Source: Synanceia verrucosa (lineage: Eukaryota > Chordata > Actinopteri > Perciformes > Synanceiidae). Taken from it: DNA of 64,000 bases. Under the pieces are notes generated by a model. It made no database searches. It saw only the letters and a program-made list of their open reading frames with translations, and was not told the DNA's origin. The position numbers and the translations under genes were made by a program. Location of the stretch: contig CM056559.1 of the NCBI GenBank assembly GCA_029721515.1, positions 2,109,001 to 2,173,000 on the forward strand, read 5' to 3'. Of this stretch, positions 15,001 through 27,600 are shown in pieces; within the stretch, counting starts at the first letter, position 1, and each line of letters begins with the position of its first letter.

Positions 15001-15625
15001 TTATTAGAATTAACTGTATTAAGTAGTATATATCTACTTGTTGGATGTTAAATTCTAGTCAGTCAGGTGAAACTTCAATATTCAATAGAAAATGATCTGT
15101 TTTATCTGTGAAGTAACATGAAACACTTTGGGGGGAGGGGGATAAATTGTGTCCCCACCCGGTGAATCACCCCCTGACCTCCTTTTTGGAGGGTCGGTCC
15201 CAGAGGCCTTTGGTCAACCCCTGAAGTGTCTGTATGATGGAGAGAGGTAAGGACCAGAGCAAGGTCAGACCTGCCTCCTCTGCCAATTTCTCTGGTCTCT
15301 CAGGCAGAGAATGATCCCAAACTCCTCTCACAGGATGTTTATTAAAGCGTCACTTTAACCTGACACGACAACGTTACGAAATCACGTTTTATGGTTGTTT
15401 TTTTTTCCTTTTTCCTGCTAAATGAAGTCAACTAATTAATGTAGTGTTTGACAAGCCATTCATTTTGCCCTGTTCTTAATGAGAATAATATTCAGTGTGG
15501 GTCCCTGTCAGTCTGCTGACGGGAGGTGAGAAGGAGACGTTCCTCTGATGAATGTCCATGAGATGCTGAGTGGAAACATTAGTCACTGGTCTGGAGCTGG
15601 AACACAGGCTGTCGTCACCTCGGGA

Positions 15626-15666
<41 letters not shown>

Positions 15667-18600
15667 GCCACAGGCAAACCAGCAGCTTTGATAGTTTTCA
15701 TTCCCCGTATCCTCAAGGCTGCTGCAACAGCTGTAAAACTTTACTTTACTGGCGCTGTGAAACCTCTCACTATTGATCTTTGTTGTCACACACCCCACAT
15801 TATTGCAGGGGTTCGGTTAAATACTGCTGCTAAAGGCTTTCTTTTTGCTGAGCAGCCTTTTTAGGTCATTATGTTTGCATCTCATGTGCGATGAATATTA
15901 GATTTAGTCCTCTTGCATCAGCTTCAAGACGCTCTGTTGTTTATAATCCTGATCTTAATAGTTTTTCCTTTACACCCTCAGATCAAGTTCGGAACAGCTA
16001 TTTCATCGGTCTGGACGGCTCGCTGCGGCTCGTGTTGGCTAATGGCATGGAGGTGTCCCTGCACACCGAGCCACACTCGCTGGCCGGCACAGTCAACCCC
16101 ACCGTGAGCAAGAGGAACGTAACGCTGGCCATCGACAACGGCCTCAACCTGGTGGAGTGGAGACAGAGGAAGGAGCAAGCTCGCGGCCAGGTCACTGTGT
16201 ACGGCCGCAGGTTAAGGGTGAGCATGTTAACACACACTTTAAAAGGAGCTTAAGGTGATTATTTAAGTGGTTGTTTTTTTTTTAAATTTTATTTTATTTC
16301 CTTTTATCGAGTGCAGTCATACAATACAATCAGATTTTCACATGTTTACATGTGTTTATGAAGCAATGCTAACAATGCTAACAATGCTAACAAAGGGTCC
16401 ATTCATGAGTCCTAGCCTCCATCATTGACCGTACAGTATGTGTCCATCATCCACATAGCCACCACTAGGGCAGAAAGAGAGAGATAAAAAAAAAAACATA
16501 ATAAATAAATAAAGTAACAATAAAGATAAGAAATAACTAAATACAAATACAATAAACATAAAACAAATACAAACAAAAAGAACAGATTGAAATAAAACAA
16601 AAATAAGTAAAAAAAAATCAATTAAAAATATTTATAAATAAAGGAAAAAGAAAATTAAAGAAATAAATGCATATACATACACACACATACACATAAAAAC
16701 ATTAACCACCCTCATACTGTTCTGATAAGAGAAGTCAGTAAAGTACTTTTGTGGTGGTTCAAATCAAAATTCAGAGAGGCAGGTGACCTCACCAAGTAAC
16801 CTTGCATCAACAGGTCTCTTTTTATAATGAGATAAACACCAAATGTTTGACCACAAAGCCTCTAGAATGACCCACTGGAAATTGCTATGAACACAGGGAG
16901 CATCTATAAAATATGTATCCTGATTGATTCCTCTTAGATTTGCACAAATACAGACTTGCTTAAGTTGTCTTCCCGTGTCTCTGGGAGGCCACACGGCTAA
17001 TGGCGGGGTGCCACTTCATCTGTCGCTGGCTGCTCATTTGATGGCCCCGCCGTCCATTTGGAAGTGAAAGCTTCTAATGTATGTTACAGACAATGGCCCC
17101 AGGGGTGAGATGGGAAATGGGAGCAGCCTAATGGCAAGAACAGAGGGGATGAACAGAGCTGGAATCATCGAGCGACCTTGAGTGACATGTCAAGTGATAT
17201 TACGTGGGTGGCTGGATGAGTGTGGCAGCGAGCGAGGGAGGTGGAGGGGTGGGGTCACGCTCCTTTGTTGTGCCTGGAATGAGCGAAGATGATGGACAAA
17301 GGCAGCTTTCCAGTTTGTGACTGGATTTGTTTCGCTGTGAAACGATGTGTCGAGCTTCTCGTGTCTTCTGGCTAAATGGGTCATTGGCGGTCCTCGCTCT
17401 TTCGACCCATCGACACGTGTGTGTGGTGGATTTTTTTAAGGCCGGAGGCATTTTTAAATAAAGAGAGCAAGATGAACAAATACTTTAGTCTTTTATTCTC
17501 GTGCACGAGAGGAGACATGAATACAAAGTCCAGGAGGGTTTGCAGCAGATCTCTATGAATAAAAAGAATATTACATACAGTATTTATACCAGAGAGGAAC
17601 AGTGAGAGGATGCTAAGCTCCAGTCATAACAACAGGTAAAGACAATAACTGCAGATTCCCACCTCGTTCTCTTTCCATCTGACTCATCGTTCAAAAATAC
17701 AGACAATATTAACCTTCATTACGCACATCAGGAATACTGAGTATATTGTTAAACAACCAATCATGACCTGCCATACTGATATATTGAGTATAATGTATTG
17801 ATATATAAAGTAAATATTGAGTATAATAACTTTCCATCACTTCTCCAAGCCTCTGACAGCATCCATGTTTCTGAAGCGAATGTAAACGTACAGTCATGGG
17901 AGCAGTGTTCATTTTGACAGCAAATTTTGATTAAGTCTTATAGTCTTTTAACAAAAATGTTACATAGTTTTAGTCCAGTTCTAGTAGACTAAATATCATT
18001 ACATTTCCGTCGACTAAATCTACAGTAGATTTAGTCAGCAGAAATCTCACAGGTTTAGTTAAAATGTGACGTATAATTTAAGAGTTTTTCTAGAAATTTC
18101 AAACTCACATACTCATGAAGGAACCATTTATGAACCTGTTATTATGGAATACACCAAGGTTTGAATGTGCAACCTACAGACACAGATTTATCTGTAGTGA
18201 TGTCTTTTTATTTTAAAATTAGAAAGACGTAACTTTCCTCTAAAGACCCAAGTTGGGGACTTGATATCGATATTTTAATATTATATTAGTATATAAATAT
18301 AGTTTATAAATACGTAGTGAGCAGAGCCTAACTGAGCTTAATCATTGTTCCCCCAGCAGCAAAGTATGTCAGGTCACATGACTTCTTCTGCTGTTTTTAT
18401 TGGATTTTAATTCAAACATTTTCATCCTCAGGTTAGTTTTTAATTGCATCACTGACCGATTCATCCCTCTTTAACATTTCTTCTCGTTTTTATTCGTTGA
18501 TGTGTCAGTTGTTTTTGTCATAGTTGTTGTCGTCATAGATTGTTTTTTGTTTACTTATTGTCTCGCTGTTGTTGACGAACATTATAACGGAGTTTTTGGG

Positions 18601-21600
18601 AGAAGGAGAACCCTTGTTATAAATTGTCTTAAATTTACGGTAATTTGCTGTGGTATTACATTTTCAGACGGTGCATTTAATGCCAACGGGAAAACACACA
18701 GGAAAAAGTCTTGCAAACAAATGCGTGTACTGGAGACTGCTTTAAGTGTTAAGAAATTGTTATGACATTTTTGGGTCTTAAATTATATTTGTTGTGTTAA
18801 AAACCATTAAATTTGACTTTTAAAATGGTGCGAGAACCCTGTCTCTGCCTTAGCAAAAACAAAAGAGACACCAGTTGGAAAGATTTTCTTTTCTTTGATA
18901 GTAACATGAGAATAAACATAAGTGATGTTATTGAAGAAAACAGAGTAACTGTTGAATTAAACAGGAGATCAGATGAAAGACATTTTCAGTCGTGAAACAA
19001 CAGATTGATATTGTCGTTGGACAGGAGAACCATTGATATTGATTGAGAGATCAGATGTTGTGATGGTTTTATGTTGGAGACCGTTCAGAATGGAACTTTG
19101 TAGGTCTGCTGTACTGTAATAGTCTCTCCTCTGTTTCTACTTTCTTTGACAATTTCCTTTTAGAGGCGATGTCCAATTTAAGAATAATTCCTCTTGAGTG
19201 GGTTTGCGTTCTCTCGGGATCTTGGGATATCTGCTGTAAGAGGTTTTTCCACCCTGTTGAGTCTGTGGTGAAACAGATCCTGGTACAAAAAAACTCTGTT
19301 TCGTATCTCCTGCTGAAAGAAATATCACTACAGTAGCATCTTTTTGGACAGACAGGTCTCTATGAAAGAGAGGACACTACTGCTGTTTTTTTAGGATGGT
19401 CAGTTAGCTGTCTGTAAGAATCTGAATGTAAATGCTGCACTTATTTCTTTGCTGACTTTCCCTCCTCCATCAGTCTTGGGGCTCAAATTGCTTGTGCTTG
19501 CTTGTGCTTTTAGTGTAAAGTAATCCTCTCAATTAGGTATCAGTGACATTAATTGCCTCTGGTGTAATTGCCCCTTCACAGATGAGAGACCTAAGCATGC
19601 CTTTCTCAATGTGAGATTTAAAAAGTTTCAGCAAGCCCCCCTGCGCCCTACGGCGCCCCCTGTGGCATGCGCTTGGAAAGTAGCCAGAAGCAGCTTTGTG
19701 AGCTGAGAGTGCTCTGCCAATATTTCACCAAGCCAAACGGTAAAAATATGTAGATAAAAGCTACTGTGAGGAACTTTTAACTGGATATAAAACAATCAGT
19801 TTATTACCGATGCCTTCGTTTGACTGACATAAACCATCAACGAGAAGATTGGCCGTATCTTTTTAGTTATTTTTGATGTTTCTCATCGGCGCCACCGAGT
19901 CCGATTAAGACAAATTCCTGCAGGTTTACCAGAAACTCCTGCAGCTCAGACTCCAGCAGTGCCTCTGGCTGCAGCCAACCCACCATGTACAGACCAGATG
20001 TGGCATATCTGTGGCTTTGGACCTGCAGGCGGAGCTCCAATGGGAGGTGAAGAGCAGCAGCAACAGCTCCTCCTCCAGCCAGGAGCAGATTCAGCTTGCT
20101 GTTCAGTGAGGGAAGGTGGCAGACTGTCAGACTGAGCTGAAATCAAATGAGAACGCTCAGAAACACGACTACTTTGGTCCTCAGGACCTCTAGAATCCTC
20201 ATAGTAACTGAGGATGCTGCTGGTATTTGGCAGTTTGATGATCTTCATGCCTCCTAGATAAAGCTTGGCAGCAGGTTTGTAACTGTGCAGACCAGGACAT
20301 GGTCTTCAGGGTCACCATGAGCAGCATTTTACATTCAAAAGAAGACAAAAAAGTGAAGTGTAATTTAAACAATGTTGTGACTCACACAGGAAAAGAATGA
20401 GTTTGCAGAAATGGTTATATAAAATGGGAGTCATCCCCGCCTGGTAATTCTTTTCAGTAGGCAGTGAAAATGAATTTAATGATCAATGTGGCCCTAATGT
20501 TTCTTGCATGAATAGGTATACTCCCACTTAGACTCCACTACATTTTTGCACAAACAAAGAAATATGGTAATTCTTATAATTTCATCACTTCAGTGGCTCC
20601 TGCAGTCCTGAGATACAGCGCCGCTGTTGTAATTAAAAGCTGTGAAGAGAAGAATATAAAATAATCACTTTGTGATTAAAGCTTCCACCAGTTCCTCTCA
20701 ATCATTTCAAATCTCTAAACATGCTGCTGTGGTCATATTAAGCCCTGTTTCCTCTCCGGTAGGTTCATAACAGGAACCTGCTCTCATTGGACTTTGACCG
20801 AATCACCAGGACTGAAAAGGTCTACGACGACCACAGGAAGTTTACGCTACGGATCCACTACGACCATGCCGGGAGGCCCACTCTCTGGGCGCCAAGCAGT
20901 CGTCTGAATGGAGTCAACGTCACGTATTCTCCTGGAGGGCATGTGGCAGGTATCCAAAGAGGCACCATGTCTGTACGCATGGAGTACGACCAGAATGGAC
21001 GCATCACCTCCCAGATATTCGCTGATGGTAAATCATGGAGCTACACTTACCTTGAGAAGGTACGGACTGCTGCTGCTGCAATGATGACACACATTTAATA
21101 TGAAGCGGTAGGGTCATGTTGTACTGATGGATTCTGGAGCTGTGATTGTGTGAGGAGATTTTAGACCAGAGTTAAAAGTTAACTTGCGATACTCCAACAG
21201 TGTTTGTGCTGCTTTATCAGGCTCCAGCACAGATATCAGCAGAGATGTAATTAAAACCTGTCTGCTGCTGCACAGATGTTATACTTTGTTACCTCAGTCT
21301 GACAGCAAAGTTCAACCTGAAATAGCTCTGATGAAAAGAACAGAGTGAAATGTCACTTCCTACTCACTAATTGAAGGGAATATTGTTGGGGAGCAGGTGA
21401 AAAGCTCTCCAGTTTAGACATGTAATGTTAAAATAGCAGCCTTGTTAATAGTCTATAGTCAGTTTTGCAGCGACCTCTTCGTGCTGAGGTGCTGGCAGCC
21501 TGTTATGACAGCCTTTGAACTGGTTTAAAGACGTCACTTATTGGTACAAGAAAGGCACAAATGGGAATTGTGAATTTGATTGTGAAATTATTTCTTAAAG

Positions 21601-24600
21601 AATCTGAATGTCACAGGAATAACAACACCCCTTTCAAGCCTGGAATTAGAAGTCGTTATCAGACTTGCATAAATAACGTCTTCTTTGCTTTGGTGGCCCA
21701 GTGCCTTGTACGTTCCCAGCCTCCACTTAGTGACACAATTATGTCTCCTGCTTGACATCATTAATGGGTATTTTATTTTGAAATGGTATCCAGTCCTTTG
21801 TGATAGTACTGCATGTTTAGCCAAAGAGCATCTTTCACCGTATTTAAATTCACTAAATTATTGTAAGAATTCACTTTACAACAGATTCTGTCTCTCCTTA
21901 CAGTCCATGGTGCTGCTGCTCTACAGCCAGAGGCAGTATATCTTTGAATTTGACAAAAATGACCGCCTCTCCTCTGTGACCATGCCCAACGTGGCACAGC
22001 AGACCCTGGAGACCTCCCGCTCCATTGGCTACTACAGGAACACCTACAGGCCCCCTGAAGGTAACGCCTCGGTGCTCCAGGACTACAGTGAGGAGGGCCA
22101 GTTGCTGCAGACCACCTACCAGGGCACAGGCCGCAGGGTCATCTACAAATACGGCAAGCTTTCCAAGCTCCTGGAGATTCTCTATGACACCACACGCATC
22201 GGTTTCTCCTACGACGAGGTGGCCGGCATGCTGAAGACCGTCAACCTGCAGAGCGAGGGCTTCACCTGCACCATTCGCTACCGGCAGATCGGCCCGCTCA
22301 TTGACAGACAGATTTTCAGATTCAGCGAGGAGGGCATGGTCAATGCCAGGTTTGACTATGTTTATGACAACAGTTTCCGTGTCACCAGCATGCAAGCTGT
22401 CATCAATGAAACGCCGCTGCCGATTGACTTGTATCGCTATGACGACGTGTCCGGCAAAACAGAGCAGTTTGGCAAATTTGGAGTGATCTATTATGATATA
22501 AATCAAATTATCACCACAGCAGTGATGACGCACACCAAACACTTTGATGCTTATGGCCGAGTGAAGGAGGTCCAGTATGAGATCTTTCGCTCGCTCATGT
22601 ACTGGATGATGGTGCAGTATGACAACATGGGACGAGTGGTGGCCAAGGAGCTAAAGGTCGGGCCGTACGCCAACACCACACGTTACATGTACGAGTACGA
22701 CGCCGACGGTCAACTCCAGGTGGTCTCCATCAACGACAAGCCTCTGTGGAGGTACAGCTATGACCTCAATGGCAACTTGCACCTCCTCAGCCCTGGAAAC
22801 AGCGCACGCCTCACGCCACTGCGCTATGACATCAGAGACCGCATCACTCGCTTGGGAGATGTCCAGTACAGAATGGACGAGGACGGTTTCCTCAAGCAGC
22901 GAGGTAATGACTACTTTGAGTACAACTCAGCGGGCCTGCTGGTCAAGGTGTACAACAAAGCGAGCGGCTGGAACATTAAATACCGATACGACGGCCTGGG
23001 CAGGAGGGTGTCCAGCAGAAGCAGCATGGGCCACCACCTGCAGTTCTTCTATGCGGACTTGTCCAGCCCCACTCGGGTCACCCACATGTACAATCACTCC
23101 AGCTCTGAAATCACCTCGCTGTACTATGACTTACAGGGTCACTTGTTCGCCATGGAGCTGAGCAGCGGGGACGAGTTTTATGTGGCCTGTGATAACATCG
23201 GCACCCCTCTGGCCGTGTTCAGTGGCTCAGGCCTCATGATCAAGCAGGTCCTCCATACAGCGTTCGGAGAGGTTTACCTCGACACCAACCCCAGCTTCCA
23301 GCTCATAATTGGCTACCAAGGAGGCCTGTACGAGCCTCTCAGCAGACTGGTCCACATGGGCCGCCGGGACTACGACGTCCTGGCTGGGCGCTGGACAACA
23401 CCCAACCATGAGATCTGGAAACGCATCAACAGCAACCACATAGTGCCATTCAACTTGTACATGTTCAAGAATAACAATCCTCTCAGCAACAATGAGGAGA
23501 TAAAGTGCTTCATGACTGGTGAGTACACTTAACGACCGTAACTAGAGTTCTGCCAAAAAATTGCATGTATGATTAAATCAAAGCATCCAAGCTGCAATCC
23601 TCTGCAAAGCAGACCTGTGTCCAGGTCATATGACAAGCGTGGAGTCAGTGTGTATTTAACACCCAGAAAATGGAAAAATGGAAAATAAGAAGCATCCTCA
23701 AAATATACAGAATAATTATTTGAATCATTTCCAGGGAAGTGACTGTGTATACATAGCAGTTGACAGGTGTAAAGTGAGTCCTGGAGCATTCAGTGATGCA
23801 TATGGCTTTTTTTAACAGTGTTAAAATTGCATATGTGCAGCAGGAAGTGATGTCCTCATTCCTGAGTGAAACATATTGCTAGCAGTTCAGCAAACCATAC
23901 TTATTTTCCTTTTTTTTTCTCAAATTTGCTGTTTTATTCTAAACAGCAAACCACAAATGGAAAAACAGAACCTGCCAAAGTTTAATTGAAATGCAGCGTG
24001 CTATGGAGGCTTTTAAGAGCTTCCTCACAGGGACGCTGAGGTTGTTTTTCGGCTCTGGTTTTCGTGTGCAAGCCTTCATATGTGCCCAGTGGCTATCGTT
24101 CTGAAAGGGAACCATGCTGTACGGCAAAGCCCCCTCCATTGTTGAACACTCAGGTCCCTTCCCAGAAATATCACATGGTTCTGTGCTGCTTTGTAGTAAG
24201 GAGGAGGTAAATGGCAGTGAAAGCACCCCAGTGGAGAAGGAGAGCACAATGGATCCATAGAAACCTTAGCCAGCGCTGGTTGTATCAGCCTCTTTGGCTG
24301 GAAGGAAAACAACATTGTCAAGGATACTGGGTGAATACTCTGTAGTTGAAGCTGGATCTCATTCACCAGTGGGAGCTTTAATTGTCGATGTTCATTCTGC
24401 AAGTATGTTAGCTATCAAATAATTCATTTTATACATTTTATTGATTTACCTATAGACAAAACTGAGAGGAAAAACAGTCCCTTCTGATCACGTGGAGTCC
24501 AGCCTTCACCAAAGCCATTTAGCCGCGACACAGAAAGGTGTTCAGCTTCGCGGTCCACCATTAGAGGCTGAGTGGCATTTGAATGCTAAGCAGACTGTTA

Positions 24601-27600
24601 GATATACTGTAGTGGCTCTGCCTCAATAGTGATTGATGGCGCTGACATTTCCATTCCTTTCAGTAAATTATCAGGGTCCTTTCATTGTCCTCAAACAAAT
24701 TCTTATTTAAAAAAGCTTTGTCAGGTGCCACAATGTGCCAGTGCCGACCCAAGTGTCACATCACTCTGCTGTCCATAACAAACACACTGAATGGGCCAAG
24801 AAAGAAATGGTTCGGATTTAACAGGCACGTGTGCAGCCTTTGCTGTGCTATCCAGAATTAATGACAGCACCTATAACCACAGTGCTGGTGGCTGATATTA
24901 GACGAACCACATCATCACGATTGCATGGATCTGAATCTCAGACACGTCACTTTCTTCAGCATCTCATTAGGGGAAAAAATGATTGCAGAAGATACCGCTG
25001 AGTCCTCAGAATATCTCGTGTTAAAGTCTGGCTCGCTTTGAAATGACATGACATTACAGTATATAATTATCAGCGTGGCGCACACACTCAGATGTCACTC
25101 GGCTTTTCTGGGACCCAGCTGTGTGTCATTAGTGTGGCACCTGCAGGAGTGGACGTGAATCATTGCCACCATCTTGAGTGTTCATTAAAGCTTGTCCACT
25201 TTCACAAACAAATCAAGTATGTCAAGGAGACGGCCACTTGACCGCACAATAAAATTTCAACAAATCAATTCTTGGTGAGGTGGGAAAAATGAAGATAAGT
25301 GTATTTGTATTTCAATATCTTGACCCGTTCTCCACAGATGTGAACAGCTGGTTGGTTACCTTCGGCTTCCAGCTGTACAACGTGATCCCCGGCTATCGCA
25401 AGCCGAGCACAGAGGCCATGGAGCCGTCCTACGAGTTGGTCCGCACCCAAATCAAGACACAGGAGTGGGATAGCACCAAGGTAAACCATCCCACCTCTCA
25501 CCTTGTCACAGATCAACTTCTCCAACTCTACTTCTTTCCAGCATTGTTAGCAAATAGACACGCTCTGTGAAACCATGCTCCCAGAGGAGCTGCCAGCTAT
25601 CAGGGCAGAACACAGCCCAGTGAGCCAGGTCCCTGCCCCGAGTCCTCATCTTGGGGAATGGGGTCAGGCTAAACAGCTCTTGTAATTGTCTTGCCATTAG
25701 GGAAATTCACCCTCCATTCCCTCCACCACTGCCCATTGATTTCATCTCAGTCTCACACCGTTAGCCAAAGTCTGAGAAGTAGTAGACATGCTCTAATTCC
25801 CGCGTTTATCAGCCCTTTTAAGTTGCCTCCAACTCACCTGAATTATTGAAGAGGCCACAGTTGTCTTGGGTTTGGTTACAGCTAGATGAGTGAATCAGGA
25901 GGCACTCTGGCCTCTACCATAATAACACAGTGGGCATTAGTTATAAAACATTTGTCTGTCTAACAACCACCAGGATGATACAATGCAGGGTGATCTAAAC
26001 CTGTGGCCTCTGATCTGACCAACCAACCATATTAGGCAGACAGGTGCTGTACTCTCACTTTCACTGGAAATAAGAAGAATTTAAAGCATTTACAATAACA
26101 AATACACCACCTCTTATCCTCATAGGGTCAGGGGGGCTGGAGTCTATCCCAGCTGTCTTATGGTGAAAGGCAGGGTACACCCTGGACAAGTCTCCAGTTC
26201 ATCACAGGACACATAGAGACAGACAACCACTCACACTCACATTCACACCTACAGTCAATTTAAATTAGATAATTAAGCTAATCTCCACACAGAAAGGCCC
26301 CGGGGGCGGGAATCGAACCCGATACCTTCTTGCTGTGAGGTGACAGTGCTAACCACTACACCACCGTGCCGCCCTATAATATGTTTTATTATATTTTATT
26401 CTTGTGCTTTATAGTATATGAATTTAAAATGAAAAAAATGAGGGGAATTTCAATATGATACAGGGTTATTGTCAAAACCCCCGTTTGTGCCTGACACACC
26501 AACATTCAGGTATTTGAGAGGAGTTATAAGGATGGTGTTGTGGAATAAAAAGAATAAATGCAACTTTTTCTGCACTCACTTCAGACTTCACCATTCAATC
26601 AACCTTTTCAGTGTAAGGAAAACTGAAATCACTTGGTAGTTTTAGCAAAATTACTTCATAAGTTTAATTGCTAAAGAAATCACCCCTGTATGATGCATCA
26701 GAATATGTTATTTTAATTGCTTTATTACTATTTATAGAGGGGCTAAAAGATTGTTTATATATTTTACCATCAATTTCCTGGAAGGACTAAAATAAAATGA
26801 GTCTCATGTTGTCTTCACTCAGAAGCACTGAAGAGAAGTAGGTCCATTTGAGTAATAATAGCACTAAACTTTCATCTTCAAACAGCCTTTCAAGTACATA
26901 TTCAAGAATACCCATGATAGACTATAATATCTCTAAAGTTGAGGCTTTAAATAGCAAAGTTAGCCTAGATTTGAAGGTTTTACAGTGTTTATGGGGGAGA
27001 TCTTCCTTCAGCACAAATAAATCTGGAGTATTTACTGTAAACAAAAAGTCAGGAAAGGATGAGGTAATTTGTCTTTACTCTGTGTATGAGCCAAGGCATG
27101 GTATTTTTATCGAGAAGCTAGTAAATGCCATGTTGATCCTCAGTGCAGATGGCCAAAACAGCCTAATTAAACGCAGGGTTGTTTGAAGCATGAATATGGC
27201 TTCACATGTAGGTGCATCCTGTTCAATTGGCCTGCCCGCTTTTCGTTTAAGTCCCTATTTCGCCGTGCTGCTGAATCTGCACGCAGATTGAAAAATGCTG
27301 TGAGGTGCCAGACAGATGAGGTTTGTGCCGCACGAGGCTTGATCTCTCATTCTGGGTAGCGCTGGAGGCTGATTGCACCCCACACCATGTGAGTGATGCC
27401 TCTCTGGAGGCTGTTTCAGTAAAGTGGAGGACATTGCCCCCTCCCCACCGCCGCTGGGACATGTGACCGGGTCACACTGTTGGCACGGTAAACAAACATG
27501 GAGTGGCACGGTGTGAAGTGTCCCCCCAGGTCATCCCTCCCAAGGGCCCCAGCATCACGGCTGCAGCCTCCCCCCTCATATGTTTCCTCTTCATGCAGGA

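Larger units (their letters stand above)
12405..15981 (+). other. tenm4 intron (3.6 kb)
   Basis: The intron contains a complete family-B MITE (14369-14852) and a TG microsatellite (15628-15665). The end of an older repeat reading AATCGGTGCATCCCTAG lies at about 13683-13700. No exon is seen. Confidence 0.75.
16218..20762 (+). other. tenm4 intron (4.5 kb)
   Basis: The intron contains a three-copy 9-mer tandem (unit AATGCTAAC, about 16364-16392), an A-rich stretch (16480-16690), a probable hAT-like element (about 17903-18595) and a family-B copy (about 18609-18841). No exon is seen. Confidence 0.72.

Noticed and set aside
16764..16994. 76-codon minus-strand frame in a tenm4 intron
   Set aside because: No family resemblance was found and no splice support is apparent; the neighbouring A-rich tract suggests an old retroposed or repeat sequence.
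21898..22542. 214-codon open frame on the minus strand
   Set aside because: It is a shadow of the large tenm4 exon on the plus strand, which has clear YD-repeat protein and matching splice sites.
26280..26376. Possible tRNA gene on the minus strand (A and B boxes present)
   Set aside because: The promoter boxes belong to the head of a SINE with an L2-like tail, and the sequence does not read as a functional tRNA.
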